A stretch of DNA of 64,000 nucleotides. Source: Desulfofundulus thermosubterraneus DSM 16057 (lineage in GTDB: Bacteria; Bacillota; Desulfotomaculia; Desulfotomaculales; Desulfovirgulaceae). Each line of letters opens with the position of its first letter. Positions within the stretch are counted from its first letter, which is position 1. A program made the translations under genes and the position numbers. The stretch spans positions 124,001 to 188,000 of the forward strand of contig NZ_FQZM01000003.1 in assembly GCF_900142025.1 (NCBI RefSeq). Reading direction: 5' to 3'. The notes below the pieces were generated by a model. The model worked only from the letters and a program-made list of their open reading frames with translations, was not told the DNA's origin and ran no database searches. This document shows, piece by piece, positions 1 through 7,051 of the stretch.

Positions 1-97
1 CTGTCGCCCAAAACTAAAGAGGCTGCGACCTCTTCACCCTGTCAACAGCCTCACTCGCCCCTATATCAGCAGGGTCAGGCTTTAACTAACAAAACAA

Positions 98-116
98 GCC
101 GGTTTTAAAAACCGGC
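98..116 (-). terminator. Hairpin overlapping the end of a small minus-strand ORF
   Basis: GCCGGTTTT and AAAACCGGC form a near-perfect palindrome. Read on the minus strand it is followed by a T-rich stretch (TTGTTTTGTTAG). The TAA of the small ORF lies inside the hairpin, so stop and terminator would coincide. Simple intrinsic-terminator reading; weak because the loop is very short. The first 97 bases of the window hold no gene that I can see. Confidence 0.4.
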
Positions 117-323
117 AATTATTTCTCTTTGTTGCCAGTTTAACAGGGGTCTGGGCAGGGCCAGTGGGAGAGTCAACCAGGATAACGATAGTTCCCCACC
201 TCTTCCCGGCGATTCTTCCCTATCCCATTGCTGTTCCTTTTCCAGAGGGCAGTACCATTCGACCAGGTAGGATAAGTCCCCTTTTTCTCTTAGCTTTTGA
301 AAATTAATTCCGGCCGTCGCCAC
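105..323 (-). CDS. Small hypothetical protein (72 aa)
   Basis: I do not recognise this protein. A GGGGG Shine-Dalgarno tract sits 8 bases before the GTG at 323, which is why I prefer that start over the GTG at 329, which is only 3 bases from the tract. The product is a soluble-looking peptide with a charged centre (EKEQQWDREE) and a hydrophobic Leu/Pro-rich tail, with no membrane helix and no known motif. A terminator-like hairpin overlaps the stop codon, which favours a real small gene over a chance frame. It is divergent from the spore protein gene at 467. It could still be spurious. Confidence 0.35.
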   Translation of the reverse strand: MATAGINFQKLREKGDLSYLVEWYCPLEKEQQWDREESPGRGGELSLSWLTLPLALPRPLLNWQQREIIAGF

Positions 324-466
324 CTGCACCAGCCCCCTTTGTTAAGAATATGTTAAATTTCTGTTAATATTATATTAACTAATGGTTCCAAATGTGTCAA
401 TAACAAAAAAGCATCTTCTGTATAAGTAGCTAGCCGTCCGATGCATCCTAAAAAAGGGGTGATCAA

Positions 467-709
467 ATGGGTCACAAGAAGGACAACGACAAGCTGCGTA
501 CGGAAAGGCAACTGGATAGGCTTAAGTGGGAGACGGCCAAGGAACTGGGCCTGGAGGATGATCTGGCCAATGCCGGAGATGAGTTGACCGTGCGAGAAGC
601 AGGCAAAATTGGCGGCAACATGGTGCGCAAGCTGGTGAAGGCCGGAGAAAAGGCGCTGGCCGAAGAAGGGGATCGCAAAGCTCGTTTGAACCTTCAGGAT
701 GACCTTTAG
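467..709 (+). CDS. Small acid-soluble spore protein, alpha/beta type
   Basis: This 80-residue protein fits the alpha/beta SASP family, which coats DNA in the dormant spore and protects it from UV and heat damage. The family signature is visible: a first helix around residues 17-30 (LDRLKWETAKELGL) and a second helix region at about 45-64 (EAGKIGGNMVRKLVKAGE). The germination-protease cleavage region would lie near the first helix. An AAAGGGGTGATC Shine-Dalgarno site precedes the ATG. Upstream, TCAATA (397-402) and TATAAG (421-426) are 18 bp apart and could be a forespore-type promoter, but that is a weak guess. The gene is direct evidence that the organism sporulates. Confidence 0.93.
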   Translation: MGHKKDNDKLRTERQLDRLKWETAKELGLEDDLANAGDELTVREAGKIGGNMVRKLVKAGEKALAEEGDRKARLNLQDDL

Positions 710-821
710 GTTGCATACAAATCTAAAATATCGCGTAACCAACCAGAGGGCGGTCACTCCTTAAGGCATCGCCGTCCCTGGTTTTGCGACAGTTCCCGTG
801 TGACGCGGTCAAAAACGTTTG

Positions 822-854
822 AACCCGGCTGCTGAAGTGCCGGGTTGCTTTTTT
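822..854 (+). terminator. Intrinsic terminator
   Basis: AACCCGGC and GCCGGGTT form an 8-bp stem with a 9-base loop, followed by GCTTTTTT. It ends plus-strand transcription from the SASP gene and meets the 3' end of the convergent transglycosylase gene. A second, imperfect hairpin (AACCAG...CTGGTT, about 737-784) lies between it and the SASP stop. Confidence 0.8.
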
Positions 855-1566
855 ACACCAAAAACTCATGTCTTGCTCCAGCTACCCGCTGCAGGTATTG
901 CTGCGTTTCGCGGTAGGGGGGAATGCCGCCGTAGCGCTGCACCGCGCCCGGGCCGGCGTTGTACGCCGCCAGGGCCAGTTTGACATTGCCTCCGAAACGC
1001 TCCAGCAGGGATTTCAAATAACGGGCGCCCCCCTCCAGGTTTTCCCGGGGATCCCACGGGTTCCGCACCCCAAGGGCCGCGGCCGTGGCGGGCATGAGCT
1101 GCATTAATCCCTGCGCCCCGGCAGGGGAAAGGGCAAAGGGATTGAACCCCGATTCAACCTTGACCACTGCCTTGAGCAACGCCGGCTCTAAACCGTACTT
1201 TTCAGCCACATCGTTGATCAGGGCATCGAGCCCACCAGCTTCAGCCGGTGCACCGTTGTTCCCGCCGGAAGAAAAATTCCTTTGTCCATGTCCCTGTTGG
1301 GGAAGCAACGTATTAAAAATTGTCCACAGTGATGTCAAAAGTTCACTGCTACCCGCCGTCAGCAGGAAGAACGGCAAAAGATATTCCCTAATTTTGGGCT
1401 TGTCCAATTGCTTGCCCTTCTCCGCCCTCCCGTCCCCGGCGGACGATTCCAGGGCTGCTGCCAGCAGCAGGGCAAAGGACTGCCGGGGAGTATCGGGAGT
1501 CCCTACCGGAAAACCGGCCTGCCTGTTACTAATTTGAGGAAAAGGGTTTACCACGGGGACAAACAT
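853..1566 (-). CDS. Lytic transglycosylase, SLT domain
   Basis: The C-terminal 125 residues or so are a goose-lysozyme-like SLT transglycosylase domain that cleaves the MurNAc-GlcNAc bond of peptidoglycan. The catalytic glutamate is in the block [10 protein letters not shown], followed by [10 protein letters not shown] and [10 protein letters not shown], all in family order. The N-terminal 110 residues are low-complexity with one hydrophobic stretch and no clear lipobox or signal peptide. The start is the ATG at 1566: GGAGGAAAGG sits just before it, and an earlier in-frame ATG at 1581 would place that Shine-Dalgarno site inside the gene. The protein is 237 aa. Such proteins often act in spore cortex, septum or secretion-channel remodelling; the neighbours do not decide which. 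Confidence 0.9.
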   Translation of the reverse strand: MFVPVVNPFPQISNRQAGFPVGTPDTPRQSFALLLAAALESSAGDGRAEKGKQLDKPKIREYLLPFFLLTAGSSELLTSLWTIFNTLLPQQGHGQRNFSSGGNNGAPAEAGGLDALINDVAEKYGLEPALLKAVVKVESGFNPFALSPAGAQGLMQLMPATAAALGVRNPWDPRENLEGGARYLKSLLERFGGNVKLALAAYNAGPGAVQRYGGIPPYRETQQYLQRVAGARHEFLV

Positions 1567-1650
1567 TGACCTTTCCTCCATTTATCTACAGCAATACTGG
1601 ACCACAAAGACAAAACGCGATAGGATACGTTCTCAGGGAAGACTTCAAAC

Positions 1651-2307
1651 CTAATATACCGTTATGTAATCCTTGAGCTGTTCAAACCTTTTATCCCCGA
1701 TGCCGGAAACATTCTTAATGTCCTCGGGCACTTTAAACGGCCCGTTGGTTTCCCGGTACTGGATGATGCGCTGGGCCAGGGAAGGCCCGATCCCGGGCAG
1801 GGTTTCCAGTTCCTTTTGATCGGCGGTGTTGATGTTTACCAGCGAACCGCTCCCGGTCGGCGATTTTCCATGCGGTTGAGCAAAAGGATTGTCGCGCAAG
1901 GTGGCATTAACAGGACCAGAACCCGGCATGTTCTGCAAAGGCACCGCGCCACCGGTTAAACCAGGTTGTTTTACCGGCACAACCAGCTTTTGCCCGTCGG
2001 CCAGGGGAGCAGCCAGGTTTAACATATCCAGATCCGCTTCCGGACGGGCAACGGCCATTTGAACCGCATCCTGCACCCTCGCACCGGATGGGAGGCGGTA
2101 TACCCCCGGTTTTTCCACAGCGCCGGCAACATGAACCACCAATTCTTTTTTTTCAAGATTTTCCGGAGGTTTTAGCTGTTCCAGCGCCGGTTTGTTTTTA
2201 GCGTCGACCCGCTGCTGCCACAGAGCATAGCGATAACCCCCGCCAAAAACCAGTATGGCCGCAACGATTAAAATGATCAGCTGATGGCGCCTTGTAACTT
2301 CAAACAC
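1651..2307 (-). CDS. comEA: ComEA-like DNA-binding protein (SLBB + helix-hairpin-helix)
   Basis: The order of parts matches ComEA, the membrane-anchored DNA receptor of competence. There is a signal-anchor helix at residues 9-26, an SLBB-type beta-grasp domain at about 55-115 (VVHVAGAVEKPGVYRLPSG), a Pro/Gly-rich linker, and a tandem helix-hairpin-helix domain from 155 to the end (NINTADQKELETLPGIGPS, then VSGIGDKRFEQL). The start is a GTG at 2307 preceded by AAGGTGG. The usual partners comEB/comEC are not next to it; the flanking gene is DUF421. In Peptococcaceae stand-alone comEA genes are common, so actual transformability is not implied. Confidence 0.88.
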   Translation of the reverse strand: MFEVTRRHQLIILIVAAILVFGGGYRYALWQQRVDAKNKPALEQLKPPENLEKKELVVHVAGAVEKPGVYRLPSGARVQDAVQMAVARPEADLDMLNLAAPLADGQKLVVPVKQPGLTGGAVPLQNMPGSGPVNATLRDNPFAQPHGKSPTGSGSLVNINTADQKELETLPGIGPSLAQRIIQYRETNGPFKVPEDIKNVSGIGDKRFEQLKDYITVY

Positions 2308-2544
2308 CAGTTTCGCCCCACCTTGTTTTTCCCAGATAATTCTACCTCAAAAGGTATATTCCTCCTTTTTAAGCAAAAAAGATATTTTTACAGCATCCAC
2401 CCCGGCCGTTTCAACACAAGATCTCGCCCATCGCCGGCAGGCTCCGCAAGCGGGCCGGAATAAGGGATGAATCTCTTCATCCATAATAATAACCCCCGGG
2501 AAACCAGGGTCAATACTTGCTCAAACATATTTGCCGGGCCATTT

Positions 2545-3213
2545 TTAAATATCCTCATTAATAAACAGCCGGCCATCGGTGCCCAGGGTAGCCAAAAAAA
2601 CCTGCTCCGGCTTCAACCCGGCCGCAGCCAGACGCTCCTTCAGCCATACCTCGTCGAGGCCAACCAGACGCAGGTTTTCCCTCAATACCTGCCCATCCAT
2701 AACCAGAATGGTGGGCAGACCTTCATAGCCGGTTGGCAAGCCCAGATCCTCGGGGGTAACGGGACGTTTTTGGGACTTGGGAATTATACTCAGTTTGCCC
2801 GAAGTTTCCAGAACCCCGAACTCCACGTCCCCCACATTAAAGATTCCTTTTTCCCTGAGCTGGGCCAGAAGATCGTTTAAATTGTAGCGCGCCCGGCGCA
2901 ATTCGTCCTTGATAATGCGCCCGTTTTTGATTACCACCTGGGGTTCACCGTCCAGCAACCGGCGCAGGAAGGGGCTGTGCAGGGCCAGGTAGCTGAGCAC
3001 GACTTCCAGAATCCCCAGGGTAACCAGGGGGATGATCCCCTTCCACAGGGGAATACTGGTAGACTCCATGGGAATGGCCGCCAGCTCGGCAATAATGATG
3101 GCCACCACAAAATCAAAGGGTGAAAGCTGACCAATTTCCCGCTTGCCCATGAGGCGAACTACCAGCAGTACAATAAAATATATTAACACCGTGCGGTAAA
3201 TCGAGATCAGCAT
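2545..3213 (-). CDS. DUF421 (YetF-type) membrane protein
   Basis: This 222-residue protein has two to three N-terminal membrane helices in the first 80 residues, beginning with the family block RLMGKREIGQLSPFDFVV. A cytosolic YetF-type region follows (PQVVIKNGRIIKDELRRAR, YNLNDLLAQLREKGIF, VEFGVLETSGKLS). Bacillus YetF/YkjA members are spore or cell-envelope proteins of poorly defined function. The start ATG follows a G-rich Shine-Dalgarno tract. The gene may be cotranscribed with the unknown gene at 3282-3767, which ends 68 bp upstream. Confidence 0.88.
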   Translation of the reverse strand: MLISIYRTVLIYFIVLLVVRLMGKREIGQLSPFDFVVAIIIAELAAIPMESTSIPLWKGIIPLVTLGILEVVLSYLALHSPFLRRLLDGEPQVVIKNGRIIKDELRRARYNLNDLLAQLREKGIFNVGDVEFGVLETSGKLSIIPKSQKRPVTPEDLGLPTGYEGLPTILVMDGQVLRENLRLVGLDEVWLKERLAAAGLKPEQVFLATLGTDGRLFINEDI

Positions 3214-3281
3214 TTACCCGGCCCCCCCGCTCCTCTATTTTGGCCCCGGGGAAAGCCGGGTTATTCTTTCGGAAGACCTAT

Positions 3282-3767
3282 TTAATGCAGCTGGCCCGGG
3301 TCCACGCATCCGGCTAGAATTTCCTGTAGTTTTTCCAGTTCCTCCCCCGGGTGGGATCCCTGCAATGGCGGCACCACCTGGGCCACCTGCCGGATTAGCT
3401 CGTCGAACCCCCGGTAGGCCTGGCGGATAACCAGGGCATGAGAAGGGGATATCCTTGTCTCCTGCCCAACCAGATCCCAGTCGGTGATGACAGTTAGGTC
3501 TTTGTGCCGAACGGCAGGCAGGATATTCCACATTTCCGGAGTAAAACCGATGGCCACTTCGTGCCCGCCATCCCAGTTTAAATCCAGAGTCACCAGGTAG
3601 TTCTGGCCATCGATGGGTACAAGTTGCCAGCCAAAGCGGTAAGGAACCTTTTCGCCCCGGTTAAAGCGCCGGAATAGCGGTTCAAGTTCGTCCGCAAGCG
3701 CTGAAACCATTACAATCATCCCGTGCTCCGATTCGCCAATAAAATCCGGCAAGGCAATTTCCCGCAA
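3282..3767 (-). CDS. Hypothetical protein (161 aa)
   Basis: I do not recognise this family. The predicted protein is soluble, acidic and without signal peptide, membrane helix or Cys clusters. It starts with a beta-rich part (IVMVSALADELEPLF, VTLDLNWDGGHEVAIGF) and ends in a helical part (RQAYRGFDELIRQVAQVVPP). A GGAGGTG site favours the TTG at 3767 as start, because the GTG at 3776 would touch the Shine-Dalgarno site. It lies just upstream of the DUF421 gene on the same strand. Confidence 0.7.
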   Translation of the reverse strand: MREIALPDFIGESEHGMIVMVSALADELEPLFRRFNRGEKVPYRFGWQLVPIDGQNYLVTLDLNWDGGHEVAIGFTPEMWNILPAVRHKDLTVITDWDLVGQETRISPSHALVIRQAYRGFDELIRQVAQVVPPLQGSHPGEELEKLQEILAGCVDPGQLH

Positions 3768-3989
3768 AACCCACACACCTCCACCGCCTGCTAACCAAAT
3801 TTAAATAGCAGGATTAAATCCCTTACGGAAAGAATAAAAGGCAATTGTACCCGGGCTTAAAAAACTAGGTAACCACACTTCTAATATACACCATTGTCCC
3901 ATATGAAAGGACCTGCTGGCAAGTAGCAGGTTAAACCGGATTTTGCGAAAAGCCCCGGGAATAATTTCAACAAGGATGGTGCTTTCAGA

Positions 3990-4853
3990 ATGTTTCCACT
4001 GCGCACACTTCTTTTTACTCCCGCAGACGATCCCCGCAAGGGGGAAAAGGCCTTTACAGCCGGGGCCGACGCGGTCATCCTCGACCTGGAGGACGCCGTG
4101 GCCGAGGCCCGGAAAGAAAGGGCACGCCAGCAAATCCGTCAAACTTTGAGTGTTCCCCGTCCCGTTCCCGTTTTTGTGCGCATCAACGGCCCCAGTTCGC
4201 CCCATATCCTCCATGATCTACAAGCGGTGGTCGGTTTGCCCGTGGAGGGCCTGATGCTGGCCAAGGCCGAGTCGGGGGAAGAAATACGCCGGGTGGATTG
4301 GCTGCTCTCCCTTCTCGAGCAGCAACATCAATTGCCCGTGGGTAAAGTCAAATTAATCCCCTTTGTGGAAAGCGCCCGGGGTATTACCCGGGCCGGGGAA
4401 ATTGCCGCCGCCCCCCGGGTGAGCTGCCTGGCTTTTGGGGGAAACGATTACACCATGGATATCGGGGTACCCTACTCGCGGGAGGGCGATGAATTATCTT
4501 TCGCCCGCAACCAGCTGGTGGTAGCTTCCCGGGCGGCAGGCATCGCCCCGCCCCTGGATACCGTCAACCCTGACTTCAGAGACATCTCTTTCCTGGTGGA
4601 AGATGCCCGCCGTGCCCGCAAACTGGGCTTTCAGGGCAAGCTGGTGATCCACCCCGCCCAGGTGGCGCCGGTGAATGAGGTCTTCACCCCCGGCGCTGAG
4701 GAAATCGCCTGGGCGGAAAAGGTGGTGGAGGCCTTTGCCCGGGCCCAGGCTGCCGGCAGCGGCGTCATACAGGTGGAAGGGAAAATGGTAGAACTGCCCA
4801 TTGTACGCCGGGCGGAACAATTGCTGGCTGCGGCCAGTCGCCTGGGTAAATGA
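3990..4853 (+). CDS. CitE-like acyl-CoA lyase (HpcH/HpaI aldolase family)
   Basis: The protein is a (beta/alpha)8 HpcH/HpaI-type lyase of 287 aa, the usual length of CitE-like citramalyl/malyl-CoA lyases. Visible blocks are LFTPADDPRKGEKAFTAGAD at the N-terminus, the metal and substrate-binding DLEDAVA near 31, RING at about 64, the PFVESARGI glutamate strand near 124-132, FGGNDYTMDIG and KLVIHPAQV. There is no citrate lyase alpha or gamma subunit nearby, so it is more likely a stand-alone CoA-ester lyase than part of citrate lyase. The substrate cannot be read from sequence. The leader carries a 7-bp hairpin (ACCTGCT/AGCAGGT, around 3910-3930) of unknown role. Confidence 0.85.
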   Translation: MFPLRTLLFTPADDPRKGEKAFTAGADAVILDLEDAVAEARKERARQQIRQTLSVPRPVPVFVRINGPSSPHILHDLQAVVGLPVEGLMLAKAESGEEIRRVDWLLSLLEQQHQLPVGKVKLIPFVESARGITRAGEIAAAPRVSCLAFGGNDYTMDIGVPYSREGDELSFARNQLVVASRAAGIAPPLDTVNPDFRDISFLVEDARRARKLGFQGKLVIHPAQVAPVNEVFTPGAEEIAWAEKVVEAFARAQAAGSGVIQVEGKMVELPIVRRAEQLLAAASRLGK

Positions 4854-4918
4854 ACAATGAATATGCAACAATTCACTGAGAGATTTTAAAAACATAAGTA
4901 GTGTTAACGAAAGGTGGA

Positions 4919-5080
4919 ATGAAAACCATGCCGGCCGTGAAAAGGCCCGGGAAAAGGGAACCCCGGTTTGCTCCGGGGAACGAAGACCTTCTGGAGCAGC
5001 CGGCCACCCCAGAAGAAAAGAAACGCGGTGAATTTACCAGGGTAACAACCTTATCCTTTGATGAAGTAGAACCAAGTTAA
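4919..5080 (+). CDS. Small hypothetical protein (53 aa)
   Basis: This short ORF begins at an ATG 6 bases after AAGGTGG and encodes 53 residues. It has a basic N-terminal half ([13 protein letters not shown]) and an acidic C-terminal half that reads [19 protein letters not shown]. It follows the CitE-like gene by 65 bp on the same strand and overlaps the 3' end of the convergent chemoreceptor gene by 4 bp. No motif is recognised. Good ribosome binding site, strand and codon pattern support a real gene. Confidence 0.6.
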   Translation: MKTMPAVKRPGKREPRFAPGNEDLLEQPATPEEKKRGEFTRVTTLSFDEVEPS

Positions 5081-6960
5081 CTCAACTTGAAACGGTTCAC
5101 GTGGGACTCCAATTCACCGGCCATGGAAGAAAGCTCATGAGCTGCCCGGGCTATCCGCTCTACCGTTCCCGACTGCTCGCTGGCCGCGGCGGCCACTTCC
5201 TGGCTGGCTGCGCTTACTTCACCGGTGGCCCGGGCCACCCGGTCCACCTGCCGGGCAATGTGCTCGACTTGCTGTACGATGGCACTAAAGTGTTTACCGG
5301 TTTCAACGGCCAGCCGGAGACCCTCACCCATACTTTGCACGCTTTTTTCCATATCATTGACCCCGCGGGCGGTCTCCTGCTGCACTTCGCTAATGAAAAC
5401 ACCTATTTCCGTAGCAGCCCGGGCGGACTGCTCGGCCAGCTTGCGCACCTCGTTGGCCACCACGGAAAAGCCCTTGCCGTGCTCCCCGGCCCGGGCGGCT
5501 TCAATGGAGGCATTGAGGGCCAGCAGGTTGGTCTGCCCGGCTATGTCGGTGATCATTTCCACGATCCGGCCCACTTCCAGAGAACGGCGGCCCAGGCCGT
5601 GAACGACGGCGGAAAGCTCGCTGACCTGACCCTGGATTTTTTCCATCTGGGAGCGTAGACGCTCCATGACCTTTCCCCCATCCCGGGCCGTCAGTGAAGC
5701 GTCCTTGGTGGTTCCTTCCAACTCTGCAACTCCCTGGTTCAACTGGGTGGCAACCTGGGCCAGGCTGTCGGCGATACCGGCCGTCTCCTGTGCGCCCGCG
5801 GAAACCTGCTGGATGGAAAGGGATAAATCCTGGCCTGCCGCCGAAAGCCGGCGTGCGGTGTCAAGCGCCTGCCCGACCAGGGTGCGAATGCTTTCAATCA
5901 TGCGGCAGAAGCTGTTTGTAAGCTGTCCCACTTCATCCCGGGAAGAACAGACCGGAGAAACTGTAAGATCACCTTCGCCCGCACGCGCCATCTCACCCAC
6001 CAGCCTGGTGATGGGGTCAAGGGAACGCTGGAGGAGCATGTAGATAATGACCAGTACCAGGGCACCGATAACCATGAAAACGACAAACTGGTTAACCATG
6101 GTGGCATTGAGTTTTGAAAGCATGCCTTCCCGGTTTAATACTATCTTGGCATAGGCAACGGTCGCACCGGAGTAGTCTTTCAGGGGGAGCAACTGCACCG
6201 CCTGGCGACCGTCGTTTATGTATGTTACTTGCGCCTTCCCCTGTTCCAGGCAGACTTTAATTAAGCCCTCGTCCACAGGATATGTATCTTTGTCCGCGGT
6301 AGCGGCCAGCAGGTTGCCGCTATCCACCAGGGAAATACCCCTGTCCCCCCGCCGGTAAACAAAAAAATCCGCCCCGAGTTGCTCTTTCCATTTCACCAGC
6401 AGAGCCTCGTTAAAACCCTGCCCGTACTCGGCGCTGCCCACATGCCGCCCCTGGTAGAAAACCGGCGCAACCACGCGGAAGCCGTAACCGCCCCGCCCCT
6501 CTTCCAGGCCGGCCACGAGCTTTTTGCTCCGGTTGGCCTCCACCACCGTAGCCCGGAAAGAAGAAAGGTCGTCGCCGAATTTATCGGGCATATGCAGGCG
6601 CAAGAAGGCGGTGGCAGGTGGAAGGTGGAACTGAAATTGATCGATTCCCTCGGCTTTAACTTTTTCCCAAATGGGAGCAGTGAGTGCCATCAACTTATCC
6701 CTGTCTCTGGCTGCAAATGCTTCCTGCACCTGAGGATTGTTGACCACGCTTTCAATACCCAAACGAATGCGCCGGTTGGTTTCGGCAAGATCGTTTTCTA
6801 CAAAGGCCTGGATAGACTGGAAATGCTGCGTTTCCTGCTGGACAATCATGCTTTTAGTCTGACTGTAGTTGTAAAACGCTAAAAGCCCAAAGCCCAGGGC
6901 TGGCAATACCAGCAAAGGGATCAAAACACGGGTCTTAATGCTGGTAAATAAAACTTTCAT
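5077..6960 (-). CDS. Transmembrane methyl-accepting chemotaxis protein with extracellular Cache-type sensor
   Basis: This is a full chemoreceptor of 627 aa. It has a first membrane helix at about 10-32 and an extracellular domain of about 250 residues resembling the dCache_3-type ligand fold ([35 protein letters not shown]). A second helix follows at about 292-312, then a HAMP domain ([17 protein letters not shown]...DEVGQL) and a signalling domain from about 370. The tip is canonical: [20 protein letters not shown], then [20 protein letters not shown]. It binds an outside ligand and signals to CheA/CheW, which are not in the window. It is the last gene of the sulfur/Mo operon and lies 91 bp after the fused oxidoreductase, whose C-terminal domain is clearly related to its own signalling domain. 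Confidence 0.95.
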   Translation of the reverse strand: MKVLFTSIKTRVLIPLLVLPALGFGLLAFYNYSQTKSMIVQQETQHFQSIQAFVENDLAETNRRIRLGIESVVNNPQVQEAFAARDRDKLMALTAPIWEKVKAEGIDQFQFHLPPATAFLRLHMPDKFGDDLSSFRATVVEANRSKKLVAGLEEGRGGYGFRVVAPVFYQGRHVGSAEYGQGFNEALLVKWKEQLGADFFVYRRGDRGISLVDSGNLLAATADKDTYPVDEGLIKVCLEQGKAQVTYINDGRQAVQLLPLKDYSGATVAYAKIVLNREGMLSKLNATMVNQFVVFMVIGALVLVIIYMLLQRSLDPITRLVGEMARAGEGDLTVSPVCSSRDEVGQLTNSFCRMIESIRTLVGQALDTARRLSAAGQDLSLSIQQVSAGAQETAGIADSLAQVATQLNQGVAELEGTTKDASLTARDGGKVMERLRSQMEKIQGQVSELSAVVHGLGRRSLEVGRIVEMITDIAGQTNLLALNASIEAARAGEHGKGFSVVANEVRKLAEQSARAATEIGVFISEVQQETARGVNDMEKSVQSMGEGLRLAVETGKHFSAIVQQVEHIARQVDRVARATGEVSAASQEVAAAASEQSGTVERIARAAHELSSMAGELESHVNRFKLS

Positions 6961-7051
6961 CCCACAATTCGCCTCACCATTTCAACCACATCTCGCAGTA
7001 ATTCCTGGAACACCCGGAGTGCGTGTTTGAACCACTCCGGGTGACCCTTTA

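Noticed and set aside
353-757. 134-codon minus-strand frame over the SASP gene
   Set aside because: Antisense shadow of a clearly recognised spore protein; no ribosome site and no protein-like pattern.
2388-2576. 62-codon minus-strand frame overlapping the end of the DUF421 gene
   Set aside because: Starts inside DUF421, no ribosome site before any of its ATGs, low-complexity end.
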